Shown: positions 1-9,100 of the stretch, piece by piece
How positions within the stretch are numbered: the first letter of the stretch is position 1
Layout of the letters: each line of letters begins with the position of its first letter
Source of the DNA: Flavobacterium sp.
Lineage (GTDB): Bacteria; Bacteroidota; Bacteroidia; Flavobacteriales; Flavobacteriaceae
DNA length: 29,968 nt
Reading direction: 5' to 3'
Assembly: GCA_030152225.1 (NCBI GenBank)
Contig: JASLHL010000038.1
Location: 1 to 29,968 of the forward strand
The notes under the pieces: model-generated
Told to the model about the DNA's origin: nothing
What the model saw: only the letters and a program-made list of their open reading frames with translations
Databases searched by the model: none
Made by a program: the position numbers and the translations under genes

Positions 1-130
1 TTGTTTTAAAAGCGGATTTTTTATTTTTAGTCTTTTCAAGCAAGTGAGCCTCTCTCCAGCCAAAAAAGAAAATCAGCACTCCTCTTGTAGGTTGATCCTA
101 GGTTGCTCTTCGAAAAGCAGCCCCCAATAA
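1..130. other. Non-coding left edge
   Basis: No convincing reading frame, RNA or repeat is visible here. The stretch lies downstream of the terminator of the minus-strand tRNA-Gln, so it may be the 3' flank of a gene that lies outside the window. Confidence 0.4.
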
Positions 131-164
131 AACAAAAAAAAGCTCCTTGATGAATCAAGGAGCT
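131..164 (-). terminator. Terminator of tRNA-Gln
   Basis: A perfect 10-bp stem (141-150 with 155-164, loop TGAA) is followed on the minus strand by a run of T (complement of the A run 134-140). It begins five bases past the tRNA 3' end, so it ends a single-gene tRNA transcript. Confidence 0.85.
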
Positions 165-168
165 CTTG

Positions 169-239
169 TTGGCCTACTAGGACTCGAACCTAGAACGACT
201 GAACCAAAATCAGCTGTGTTACCATTACACCATAGGCCA
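169..239 (-). tRNA. trnQ: tRNA-Gln (anticodon TTG)
   Basis: A full cloverleaf can be drawn on the minus strand. The acceptor stem TGGCCTA pairs with TAGGCCA, and the D arm is GTGT/ACAC. The anticodon stem is GCTGA/TCAGT around loop TTTTGGT, giving anticodon TTG for CAA codons. The T arm is CTAGG/CCTAG with loop TTCGAGT. The discriminator base is A at 169. CCA is not encoded, so it must be added after transcription. The gene stands alone between its own promoter (288-317) and terminator (131-164). Confidence 0.96.
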
Positions 240-287
240 GTACCACGTTGCATTTCAAAAGTAGGAACTACTTCTGCATTGCGGAGG

Positions 288-317
288 CAAAAGTAACACT
301 TTTTTTATATTATCCAA
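288..317 (-). promoter_or_regulatory. Promoter of tRNA-Gln, -33 TTG and -7 TACTTTTG
   Basis: Read on the minus strand, TTG (complement of 315-317) is followed after 19 bases by TACTTTTG (complement of 288-295). This fits the Bacteroidota sigma-ABfr consensus TTG-N(17-23)-TAnnTTTG. Transcription would start near 285, about 45 bases before the mature tRNA 5' end. It is the cleanest two-element promoter in the window. Confidence 0.8.
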
Positions 318-416
318 AAACAAAATGCAAAATTATTTTTTTTTAATGTGGCATGTATCTAATAAAAAAAGTCTTTCTTTGTATATAATGATTAAAAATA
401 CCAAGAATATTCTTAT

Positions 417-3400
417 ATGTTAACATTCAACTACAAAAAGTGGAATATAATCGGGGGATGGCTATGCTTCCTCGTTGCATTAATCACTTACACTTTGACC
501 GTAGAACCTACCGTTAGTTTCTGGGATCCAGGAGAATACATTGCTACTTCGGCTAAACTTCAAGTTGGACACCCACCGGGGGCTCCTTTCTATCAAATGA
601 CAGGTGCTTTGTTCTCTCTATTTGCAGCTTCACCTCAACATATCGCCTTAGCAGTGAATATGGTAGCTGTATTTTCAAGTGCATTTACTATTCTTTTTAT
701 GTTTTGGTCGATGACCAACATCTTAAAAAAAATGGTGGTGAAAACTTCAGAATGGAATACATCTAATGCAATTGCTGTTTTAGGTAGTGCTGCAATTGGT
801 TCATTAGCATTTAGTTTTACAGATAGTTTTTGGTTTAATGCCGTAGAATCAGAGGTATACGCCTCCGCTATGGTCCTGACCTCCCTCTTGCTCTATTTAG
901 GATTGCGATGGGTGGATGACCTAGATCAACCTCGAGGAAATCGTTGGTTACTACTCATTGGACTCGTTGCAGGATGTTCTTTTGGGGTTCACTTAATGGC
1001 CCTATTAACCATCCCTTCTATTTGTTTATTATACTATTTCAAAACATACGAAAAGGTTACCATTAAGAACTTTATCATCGGTAACATTGTTTCCGTTGCC
1101 GCTTTATTCTTCCTATTTGCCTTTTTCTTTCCTAAGCTTTTAGCTTTCTTCGGAAAAACAGAAATATTTGCCATTAATACGCTTGGGCTTCCTTTCAACA
1201 GCGGAACAATTCTTGCCTTTTTAATTTTAATTGGCGCTACTGTATTTGGACTGTACTATACTCGAAAGAAAGGACATGTAAAAATCAATACACTGATTTT
1301 GACGCTAGTATTTGTTTGCGTGGGATTAAGTGCATGGTTAATGTTACCTATTCGCGCCAATGCCAACGTAACAATTAATGAAAATACACCTTCGGATGCT
1401 GCTGAATTATTGGCCTACTATCAACGTGAGCAATATGGAGATGAGAGTATTTACTACGACTCTTATTTTACGAAAGCCTACGTGGGTCTAGATGCAAATA
1501 ATCCATTTAAAGATCAGCAACCCAACTACGAAAGAGATTATAAAACAGGAAAATACGTTGTAGTCAACGAATGGAAAAATGCGGGACAAAACTTTGATGA
1601 AAAACACAAAGGCTTTTTACCGCGTATGTGGAGTACAGATAAAAACCACCGCATAAACTATATGCGCTATTCAAAACCGTTGAACTTCAACATAGCTCAA
1701 GGCTATACCAATAGCGAAAAATTGGTATATCTCGATCGCGCAGTCAAACAAAAACTAGCCTCAGGAGAATTTGGCCTTGAAGAATTAGACAATTTCTTTA
1801 GCCAATATGGGCAAACATTAGATATTGAAGTACCTTCTTTTTCAGATAATATGTCGTTTATGTTTACCTATCAATTTGGGTATATGTACTGGAGATACTT
1901 GATGTGGAACTTCGTAGGTCGTCAAGATGACATTCAAGGTCAAGGGGATTTAGAACACGGAAACTGGCTAAGTGGTATTAACTTTTTAGATGAAATTCGC
2001 CTAGGTTCACAAGATAATCTTCCTACAGATGTACTAGAAAATAAAGGTCGAAACACGTATTTCTTCTTGCCTTTTATCTTGGGTATTGTTGGAATTGTGT
2101 TCAACTACCGCAAGGATCCTAAGATGTTTTGGGTTTTATTGGTGCTCTTCCTATTTACGAGTTTAGCATTAAAAGTATTCTTAAATGAGCGTCCATTTGA
2201 GCCGAGAGAACGCGATTACGCTGTTGTTCCTTCCTTCTATATTTTTGCTATGTGGCTAGGATTTGGTGTGTACTCAATCTATGAAGGACTGAGTAAATAC
2301 CTCAACCCGAAATTGGCCAATGCCATAGTATTATCGGTTTGTACCTTAGCGGCTCCTGTCCTATTGGCACAACAAAACTGGGACGATCACGATCGTTCGA
2401 ATCGCTATACAGCTTTAGCTAATGCACGAGCTTATCTGGATTCCTGTGATCCAAATGCCATTATTTTTACCATTGGAGATAATGATACCTTCCCCTTGTG
2501 GTATCTTCAAGAAATTGAAGGTTATCGAACAGATGTACGCGTCGTGTGTACCAGCTTATTAACACAGGATTGGTATATCGATCAAATGAAAGCAAAAGCG
2601 TATGATTCTGAACCATTGCCAATTAAATTCACTCACGATCAATACGTAGGTAATAAACGCGATATTACTGTGATTAACTCGGTGTCAGAAGAACGATACA
2701 ATTTATCGTTTTTATTAGATGTGGTGCGATTAGACGATCAGCGTACGAAAAAATTGACTGAAGCAGGAACAACCCTATACTTATTCCCAGCAAGCAAAGC
2801 ATTTTTACCTGTTGATCGCAACATTATTGCCAAAAATAATATTGTATCACCTTACCTAATGGATCAAGTTGTTCCACAAGTAGAAATTGACATCACAGAT
2901 CAAGCGATCTACAAACACCGTTTGATCATGTTGGATATCATTGCGAACAACAACTGGGAACGTCCAATTTATTTTTCAGGAGGTAGTTTCAACAATGACG
3001 ACTTTGCTTGGATGAAAGACTACTTGCAATTACAAGGATTGATCTATAAGCTAGTTCCTATTAAATCAGCAGGACAAAATGCACACCCACTTGACTTGGG
3101 TATGATTGACGCTGATCGCATGTACAATACTGTAAAAACTTGGTATTGGGGTAACATGGGTAGTGACAAGATTTATCACGATCCACAAACACGCAGAAAT
3201 TCACTAAACTACCGCGTTAATTTAAGCCGTCTGGCAGAGCAATTAATTGAGGAAGGTAAAAACGATAAAGCGAAAGAAATTCTTGATATTGCGATGATCA
3301 ATATGCCTATTCAATACTTTGGTTACTATCAAATGGTTATCCCATTTGTGGAGTGCTATTACAAAATAGGAGAAACAGAACTGGCGCAAAAATATGCGAA

Positions 3401-3653
3401 AGAGCTAGCACAAAAATCAAACGAAAAATTGTTCTACTATAAGAATCTTTCGCTTGAAGAGCAAAACTACAATGCGTATGAAATCCTTTCAGAATTAAAT
3501 ATTTGGAGACATTTAGTTGAAATCGTTGACACGGAAGACAAACAAGCTGCTTTTGTTGATCAATATAAAAATGATTTTAATACCTACTTCACTCACTTCA
3601 ACTACTTGTTCAAAAGATACCAAGGAGAAGAAGACGGAGAGTCTGCAGAATAA
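417..3653 (+). CDS. DUF2723 membrane protein, GT-C type glycosyltransferase-like (TMEM260 family)
   Basis: This 1078-residue polytopic membrane protein starts with the family's usual N-terminus. A first transmembrane helix (about 11-29) is followed by an exported loop with WDPGE at 36-40 and HPPGAPFY at 52-59. An acidic residue in the first exported loop is the hallmark of GT-C glycosyltransferases that use lipid-linked sugars. About ten more hydrophobic helices follow, up to about residue 660. After that comes a soluble domain (IGDNDTFPLWYLQEIEGYRTDVRVV) and a TPR-like helical tail (about 930-1030). The human relative TMEM260 is a protein O-mannosyltransferase. A role in protein O-glycosylation at the membrane is therefore inferred here, not shown. 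The gene is a single unit between a near-consensus -7 element (TTTCTTTG, 374-381) and the palindromic terminator 3671-3706. Family is certain; substrate is unknown. Confidence 0.85.
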   Translation: MLTFNYKKWNIIGGWLCFLVALITYTLTVEPTVSFWDPGEYIATSAKLQVGHPPGAPFYQMTGALFSLFAASPQHIALAVNMVAVFSSAFTILFMFWSMTNILKKMVVKTSEWNTSNAIAVLGSAAIGSLAFSFTDSFWFNAVESEVYASAMVLTSLLLYLGLRWVDDLDQPRGNRWLLLIGLVAGCSFGVHLMALLTIPSICLLYYFKTYEKVTIKNFIIGNIVSVAALFFLFAFFFPKLLAFFGKTEIFAINTLGLPFNSGTILAFLILIGATVFGLYYTRKKGHVKINTLILTLVFVCVGLSAWLMLPIRANANVTINENTPSDAAELLAYYQREQYGDESIYYDSYFTKAYVGLDANNPFKDQQPNYERDYKTGKYVVVNEWKNAGQNFDEKHKGFLPRMWSTDKNHRINYMRYSKPLNFNIAQGYTNSEKLVYLDRAVKQKLASGEFGLEELDNFFSQYGQTLDIEVPSFSDNMSFMFTYQFGYMYWRYLMWNFVGRQDDIQGQGDLEHGNWLSGINFLDEIRLGSQDNLPTDVLENKGRNTYFFLPFILGIVGIVFNYRKDPKMFWVLLVLFLFTSLALKVFLNERPFEPRERDYAVVPSFYIFAMWLGFGVYSIYEGLSKYLNPKLANAIVLSVCTLAAPVLLAQQNWDDHDRSNRYTALANARAYLDSCDPNAIIFTIGDNDTFPLWYLQEIEGYRTDVRVVCTSLLTQDWYIDQMKAKAYDSEPLPIKFTHDQYVGNKRDITVINSVSEERYNLSFLLDVVRLDDQRTKKLTEAGTTLYLFPASKAFLPVDRNIIAKNNIVSPYLMDQVVPQVEIDITDQAIYKHRLIMLDIIANNNWERPIYFSGGSFNNDDFAWMKDYLQLQGLIYKLVPIKSAGQNAHPLDLGMIDADRMYNTVKTWYWGNMGSDKIYHDPQTRRNSLNYRVNLSRLAEQLIEEGKNDKAKEILDIAMINMPIQYFGYYQMVIPFVECYYKIGETELAQKYAKELAQKSNEKLFYYKNLSLEEQNYNAYEILSELNIWRHLVEIVDTEDKQAAFVDQYKNDFNTYFTHFNYLFKRYQGEEDGESAE

Positions 3654-3670
3654 AAAATAGCTTAGCGCAA

Positions 3671-3706
3671 CAAAACAGCCTTTATTGTACAATAAAGGCT
3701 GTTTTG
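3671..3706. terminator. Perfect 36-bp palindrome, terminator of the DUF2723 gene
   Basis: The 36 bases are their own reverse complement: a 16-bp stem with loop GTAC, starting 18 bases after the stop codon. The outer stem is CAAAAC/GTTTTG, so the U-rich arm is part of the stem and the T run beyond it is weak. Confidence 0.75.
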
Positions 3707-3768
3707 TTATAGGTCTATTACTGATATAAGGTTGAAAACAATTCGAAGGTATACCATTGTTTTTTTAG

Positions 3769-3776
3769 TAACTTTG
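3769..3776 (+). promoter_or_regulatory. -7 element TAACTTTG of thiL
   Basis: This is an exact match to TAnnTTTG, 23 bases before the thiL ATG, which predicts a leader of about 20 bases. No TTG lies at the right -33 spacing. The leader is too short for a TPP riboswitch. Confidence 0.6.
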
Positions 3777-3799
3777 TCACTCAAAAGGAAAAACACAAT

Positions 3800-4843
3800 A
3801 TGATTGAAAATAAAAATCAAAGCAAAACAGATTTAGAGCAATTGGGTGAATTTGGTTTAATCCAACATTTAACGAAAGACTTCTCTATTACACGACCTTC
3901 TACGTTAAAAGGAATTGGAGACGATGCAGCTGTCCTTGACTTTCCTGATGATCAACTGGTTGTTTCAACTGATTTACTCATTGAGGGCGTACATTTTGAT
4001 TTGGCTTATGCTCCCTTAAAACACTTAGGTTACAAAGCTATTGTTGTCAATCTTTCTGATATCTGTGCAATGAACGCTACCCCTACTCAGGTAACTGTTT
4101 CAATTGCCGTTTCCAATCGCTTTCCCTTAGAGGCTTTAGAAGAACTATACGAAGGTATTGCACTAGCTTGTACTTATTATAAAGTAGATCTAATTGGCGG
4201 AGATACAACCTCTTCTCAAAAGGGATTAATTATTAGTGTAACCGCAATAGGCCAAGCCAAAACGGAAGAACTGGTGTATAGAGATCAAGCACAAGACAAT
4301 GATCTATTAGTGCTCACAGGAGATATCGGAAGCGCCTATATGGGATTACAAGTACTGGAACGAGAAAAACAAGTGTATTTGGTGAATCCGAATAACCAAC
4401 CCGACTTATCGCTCTACGACTATATCATCGAAAGACAATTAAAACCCGAAGCACGTACAGATATCAAACAACTCTTAACGGAACTTGATGTCAAACCAAC
4501 GAGTATGATTGACGTATCTGACGGTCTTTCTTCTGAGATTATGCACTTGTGTACACAATCTAAAGTAGGATGTAACCTATTTGAAGACAAGCTCCCTTTA
4601 GATCCCCAGTTCATCAATACTTGTGAAGAATTCAATATAGATTCAACGACAATTGCCATCAATGGTGGAGAAGATTATGAACTGCTTTTCACTATTAAAA
4701 TGGAAGATTACGACAAGATCAAAGGAAATCCAAACTTAACAGTTATCGGACATATGACACAAGCAAGTGAGGGAGTTCACCTCATCACACGCGATAACAC
4801 TAAAATTCCAATCAAAGCAAAAGGATGGAATGCATTACAATAA
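3800..4843 (+). CDS. thiL: Thiamine-monophosphate kinase
   Basis: ThiL phosphorylates thiamine monophosphate with ATP to thiamine diphosphate, the last step of cofactor synthesis in the cytoplasm. The 347 residues carry the PurM/AIRS-fold signatures of the family. GIGDDAAVLD (38-47) and STDLLIEGVHFD (56-67) bind Mg-ATP. GGDTTSS (133-139), MIDVSDGL (236-243) and NGGEDYELL (288-296) complete the active site and the C-terminal domain. Length is normal (about 330-350). The ATG follows a weak AAGGA sequence and a -7 element at 3769. No other thi genes are adjacent, so it is transcribed alone, ending at the stem-loop at 4847-4878. Confidence 0.96.
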   Translation: MIENKNQSKTDLEQLGEFGLIQHLTKDFSITRPSTLKGIGDDAAVLDFPDDQLVVSTDLLIEGVHFDLAYAPLKHLGYKAIVVNLSDICAMNATPTQVTVSIAVSNRFPLEALEELYEGIALACTYYKVDLIGGDTTSSQKGLIISVTAIGQAKTEELVYRDQAQDNDLLVLTGDIGSAYMGLQVLEREKQVYLVNPNNQPDLSLYDYIIERQLKPEARTDIKQLLTELDVKPTSMIDVSDGLSSEIMHLCTQSKVGCNLFEDKLPLDPQFINTCEEFNIDSTTIAINGGEDYELLFTIKMEDYDKIKGNPNLTVIGHMTQASEGVHLITRDNTKIPIKAKGWNALQ

Positions 4844-4846
4844 AGT

Positions 4847-4878
4847 AAAAAAACTGGCCTTTAGCCAGTTTTTTTTTG
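4847..4878 (+). terminator. Terminator of thiL
   Basis: Stem AACTGGC (4852-4858) with GCCAGTT (4864-4870), loop CTTTA, then a long T run. It starts immediately after the thiL stop. Confidence 0.88.
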
Positions 4879-4963
4879 CTCAATCTTCATCTTCATATTC
4901 CATTAATAAACTTGATTTGTATAAATAATTAACTTTTATTTACGAATATTTGATAAAATATTT

Positions 4964-4971
4964 TAAATTTG
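4964..4971 (+). promoter_or_regulatory. -7 element TAAATTTG
   Basis: This is an exact TAnnTTTG match 18 bases before the ATG at 4989. Transcription would begin near 4975, downstream of the in-frame ATG at 4950. That rules out 4950 as the start of the following gene if this promoter is used. Confidence 0.55.
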
Positions 4972-4988
4972 AGTTAAAACACATCGTT

Positions 4989-5369
4989 ATGGATACAAAT
5001 CAGCAAAAAGAACATCAAGAACCTCATCTAGAGCCAACGCCGATTCAACAAGAGGAAATAGTTGCACCACCTGTCCATACAGGCTATCAGAATTTCCCAC
5101 CACCAGTACACCCCCCTGTTGAAAAAAACAATATCGGATTAACGGGATTTATCTTATCTATTGTTGCGATTGTAATTTCGTTAGTACCCGTAGTCGGTTG
5201 GCTATGTTGGTTGTTGGGATTAATTTTATCAATCGTTGGAGTATTTAAAAAACCTCGAGGATTCGCGATTGCAGGTATCGTAATTTCCTTCATTGGATTT
5301 ATCATTATGTTTCTGATTCTGGGTATTTTAGGTACCGCCATCGCAGTAGCAGCTGCATCAGAAATGTAG
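4989..5369 (+). CDS. Small Pro-rich membrane protein, DUF4190-like
   Basis: The 126 residues begin with a hydrophilic Gln/Glu/Pro-rich segment (1-47, with PPPVHPPVE) followed by a hydrophobic half. That half contains two or three transmembrane segments (about 50-75 and 88-118) separated by a short basic turn, KKPRG. The layout resembles DUF4190-type proteins: a disordered cytoplasmic arm plus a small Gly/Ile-rich membrane hairpin. No enzymatic motif is visible and the function is unknown. The longer reading from 4950 would add 13 residues but overlaps the -7 element at 4964-4971, so 4989 is preferred. It is transcribed alone and ended by the stem-loop at 5392-5418. Confidence 0.8.
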   Translation: MDTNQQKEHQEPHLEPTPIQQEEIVAPPVHTGYQNFPPPVHPPVEKNNIGLTGFILSIVAIVISLVPVVGWLCWLLGLILSIVGVFKKPRGFAIAGIVISFIGFIIMFLILGILGTAIAVAAASEM

Positions 5370-5391
5370 ATTCAAAGACAATATACTGAAG

Positions 5392-5418
5392 AGCAAGACA
5401 TTAGATCTTGCTTTTTTT
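5392..5418 (+). terminator. Terminator after the DUF4190-like gene
   Basis: Stem AGCAAGA (5392-5398) with TCTTGCT (5406-5412), loop of seven bases, followed by seven T. Confidence 0.85.
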
Positions 5419-5518
5419 ATGCTTAAGCATTATTAGATTTTTATTAGAATTGGTGAACTAGTTATTTTGAATACAAACAAATTACTACCTTGCGCACTCC
5501 TTAATGGAAAAGATTACT

Positions 5519-5526
5519 TAATTTTG
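5519..5526 (+). promoter_or_regulatory. -7 element TAATTTTG upstream of the metal-efflux locus
   Basis: This is an exact TAnnTTTG match 30 bases before the GTG at 5556. The nearest upstream TTG (5490-5492) is 26 bases away, which is long. A second possible site is TTG at 5467-5469, then 17 bases, then TACCTTGC at 5487, which is one T short of consensus. Confidence 0.5.
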
Positions 5527-5555
5527 TATCAACTAATAACCTCAAACTAAGCGTC

Positions 5556-5933
5556 GTGAAAAGAAAACTAGCAGTATTTTTTATGCTTGCGTTTTTGATT
5601 TCAACAACTGAATTTGGTCAGCTGTTGAAGTTTCCTTTGCTTATAGAGCATTATGTTGAACACAAAGGGGCAAATCCTAATTTGAGTATTTGGGGATTTT
5701 TACAAATCCACTACGACAACAACCACAAAGAAGATGGAGATCCTACAGACGAGAAGCTACCTTTTGTTTCTCATGCGCCCATTATTCATTTGGTTGCCAC
5801 TACTCCCCCCACGATTTTAAAAATCGATAAAATTAAAATTCCTACAAATAACCCAAAAGTAGAGCGTATACACGACGCTGTCTTTGAGAGTAGTTTTTTA
5901 TCTTCCATCTGGCAACCGCCTAAATTTTGTTAA
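5556..5933 (+). CDS. Small secreted His/Asp-rich protein upstream of the RND pump
   Basis: The 125 residues start at a GTG codon with a signal-peptide-like N-terminus (MKRKLAVFFMLAFLISTTEFGQ). The mature part is rich in His, Asp and Glu: EHYVEHKG (30-37) and HYDNNHKEDGDPTDEKLPF (52-70), followed by SHAP and IIHL. I recognise this pattern as a conserved small periplasmic protein of flavobacteria often found next to heavy-metal efflux genes, but no named domain comes to mind. The clustered His/Asp side chains suggest metal binding; that is inference. It sits 229 bases before the pump gene on the same strand, with no terminator visible between them, so co-transcription is possible. No other in-frame start is as well placed relative to the signal peptide. 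Confidence 0.75.
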   Translation: MKRKLAVFFMLAFLISTTEFGQLLKFPLLIEHYVEHKGANPNLSIWGFLQIHYDNNHKEDGDPTDEKLPFVSHAPIIHLVATTPPTILKIDKIKIPTNNPKVERIHDAVFESSFLSSIWQPPKFC

Positions 5934-6162
5934 TACATATTGAACTTTTTACATCGTCCAAACTGTAATGCTATGGTTTGAACGGTTTGTATCCATTTAT
6001 GTATCAACTCAACCTTTACCTGAAATACCTTATTGGCCTATATTGCCATGGGATAGTCATGCATTCCAGCTAAAAAGCACTCTTTTTTAGTCGGAATCCA
6101 ACTGCTATGCCACAATATGCCTTGTCCTGTTTCTTGTAGATTTTGGGGTTAAATCTTATCTT
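5934..6162 (+). other. Spacer in the efflux locus
   Basis: No terminator or exact TAnnTTTG element was found. The only open frame of note is a 40-codon one at 5968-6090, which is Trp/Pro-rich and has no recognisable family. The region may simply be a long intra-operon leader of the pump gene. Confidence 0.4.
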
Positions 6163-9100
6163 ATGTTAAACAAAATTATTGAGTATTCAATCAAGAATAA
6201 ACTCATCATCGGTTTACTGGTACTAGGCCTAATCGGTGTTGGATTGTTCCAAATGACCAAATTGCCTATCGATGCTGTACCAGACATTACAGACAATCAA
6301 GTACAAATAATCACAGTCGCTCCCAACTATGGAGCTACAGATATTGAACGTTTAGTCACCTTTCCTATAGAACAAGCGAACAGCAACATCCCCGGTATGA
6401 AAAGCATACGAAGTTTTTCTCGCTTCGGTTTGTCGTTAATCACCATTGTTTTTGAAGAAGACGTTGATATTTATTGGGCCCGACAACAAGTAGGGGAACG
6501 TCTACAACAGGTTCAAAATGACATTCCTAAAGAAGTAGGGCAACCCGAACTGGGTCCAATCTCTACTGGATTAGGAGAAATTTATCAGTATGTTGTACGC
6601 CCAGAAAAAGGCTATGAAAAACAATATGATCTGACAGAATTACGATCAATTCAGGATTGGATCGTTCGCCGTCAATTAATTGCAGTAAAAGGAGTTGCTG
6701 AAGTCAGTAGCTTTGGAGGAAAACTCAAACAGTATGAAATAGCCATTGATCCCAATCGACTCGATGCAAATGGCATCACGATTACAGATGTCTTTGAGGC
6801 TTTAAATCAAAATAACGAAAATACAGGAGGTGCCTATATTGAAAAAGGGCCAACGGTTCTATACATTCGTTCAGAAGGATTAATTGGCAACATTGAAGAC
6901 ATCGAAAACATTGCTATTTCTTCCAAAAACAGTGAATTTCCAATACTTATCCGCGATATAGCGAAAGTTCATATTGGATATGCCACACGCTATGGAGCCT
7001 TGACTTATAACGATCAAGGGGAAGTTGCTGGAGGCATTGTCATGATGCTAAAAGGTGAAAACAGCAACAATGTGATTCAAGACGTAAAAAATCGAGTGGA
7101 TGAAATTCAAAAGTCACTGCCAAAAGGCGTAGTGATTGAACCTTTTCTCGATCGTACGAAGATGGTTAATAACGCCATTGGAACCGTCGAAACCAACCTA
7201 TTAGAAGGGGCACTAATTGTCGTACTAGTTCTGGTTTTATTTTTGGGTAATTTCCGTGCAGGACTTTTAGTTGCTTCTATTATTCCGTTGGCGATGCTAT
7301 TTGCGATCTGTATGATGAATCTATTCGGTGTAAGTGGAAACTTAATGAGCTTAGGAGCCTTAGATTTTGGATTAATTATCGATGGCGCCGTCATTATTGT
7401 GGAGGCAGTCCTCCATCAATTCAGTCACAATAACAAGTTCAAAGAAAAGGTATTGCTCAAACAGGAAGAAATGAATCAAACAGTGATTCAATCTGCTTCA
7501 AAAATGATGAATAGTGCCGTATTTGGGCAAATTATTATCCTAATCGTTTATATCCCCATTCTAACTTTACAGGGCATTGAAGGAAAAATGTTCAAACCGA
7601 TGGCACAAACCGTTGCGTTTGCCTTACTTGGTGCTTTTTTACTGTCATTGACCTATGTTCCTATGATGAGTTCCCTCATTTTAAGTAGAAAAGTAAATAC
7701 CAAACCCAATTTTTCGGATCGTTTTATGGCAAAATTGGAAAAGATATACCAAAAAGCATTGGTCAAAGTACTGGAGATTCCCAAAATTATCTATGCTGTT
7801 GTTGGTTTGCTCTTTGTCAGTGCATTGTATATTTTGTCAACCTTAGGAGGTGAGTTTATTCCTTCTTTGGAGGAAGGTGACTTTGCAGTAGATACGAAAG
7901 TACTCCAAGGCAGTAATTTAACAACGACCATAGCAAGTACACAAAAAGCCGTTCACATCTTGGTCTCTCAATTTCCCGAAGTAGAAAAAGTAGTAACCAA
8001 AATTGGGAATAGTGAAGTTCCTACGGATCCTATGCCAATGGAAGCAGGAGACATGATGGTCATCTTAAAAGACAAAAAAGAATGGACCTCTGCTTCGTCT
8101 TTCCCGGAGCTAGCAGAAAAAATGACACAAGCATTGGAAGAAGTACCCGGAATAACGGTTGGATTTCAGTTTCCTGTGCAAATGCGCTTCAATGAATTGA
8201 TGACAGGGGCACGACAAGATGTTGTAGTCAAGGTATTTGGTGATAATTTAGACACTTTAGCGACTACTGCCAATCAGATTGGACAAATCATCAATACAAT
8301 TCCCGGTGCAGCTAACCTCTATGTGGAACCCATTACCGGCATGCCTCAACTTCTCATTGAATACGATCGTGCAGCCATTGCTCGTCATCGCTTGTCGATA
8401 GGGGAAATCAACCGCATTGTCAATACCTCATTAGCAGGGCAAAGCGCAGGTGTGGTTTATGAAGGAGAAAATAGATTTGATATGGTGGTCCGCATGGAAG
8501 AAAAAAGCAAAAAAGACATCCAACAAATCCGCTATATTTTGATTCCCACACCCGCAGGGATACAAATTCCCCTGAACCAACTCGCCCGTGTTGAAGTCAA
8601 AGAAGGTCCGAATCAAATTCAACGCGAAAATGCACAGCGTCGTATTTTTGTTGGTTTCAATGTAAAAGGTCGCGATGTTCAGAGTATTGTGGAAGAACTA
8701 CAGCAAAAAGTAGAAGCAAAAATCACCTTACCCACAGGATATCGAATTACTTATGGTGGACAATTTGAAAACTTAAATGAAGCCAAAGAACGCTTAGCCA
8801 TTGCAGTGCCTTTAGCCCTAGTACTAATCTTTATTTTGCTCTTCTTTGCCTTTAGAGATATCAAAGAGTGTTTGATGATTTTCACGGCTATTCCGCTTTC
8901 TATAATTGGAGGAGTCTTTTTACTAGCCTTGCGTGGAATGCCTTTTAGTATTAGTGCCGGCGTTGGATTTATTGCGCTATTTGGCGTTGCTGTGCTCAAT
9001 GGAATCGTCTTGATTGCCGAATTCAATCGCTTGCGAAAATCAGGTATTACCAACATTGTTTACGTTGTAGTACGCGGTGCAAAAAGTCGTTTGCGTCCTG

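Noticed and set aside
3721..3799. TPP riboswitch before thiL
   Set aside because: The predicted leader is only about 20 bases and no THI-box sequence is visible.
4950..4988. Upstream start for the DUF4190-like gene
   Set aside because: The extension overlaps the -7 element at 4964-4971.
5968..6090. A 40-codon open frame between the small secreted protein and the pump
   Set aside because: Short, Trp/Pro-rich, no signal, no family and no clear promoter or ribosome-binding sequence; kept only as spacer content.
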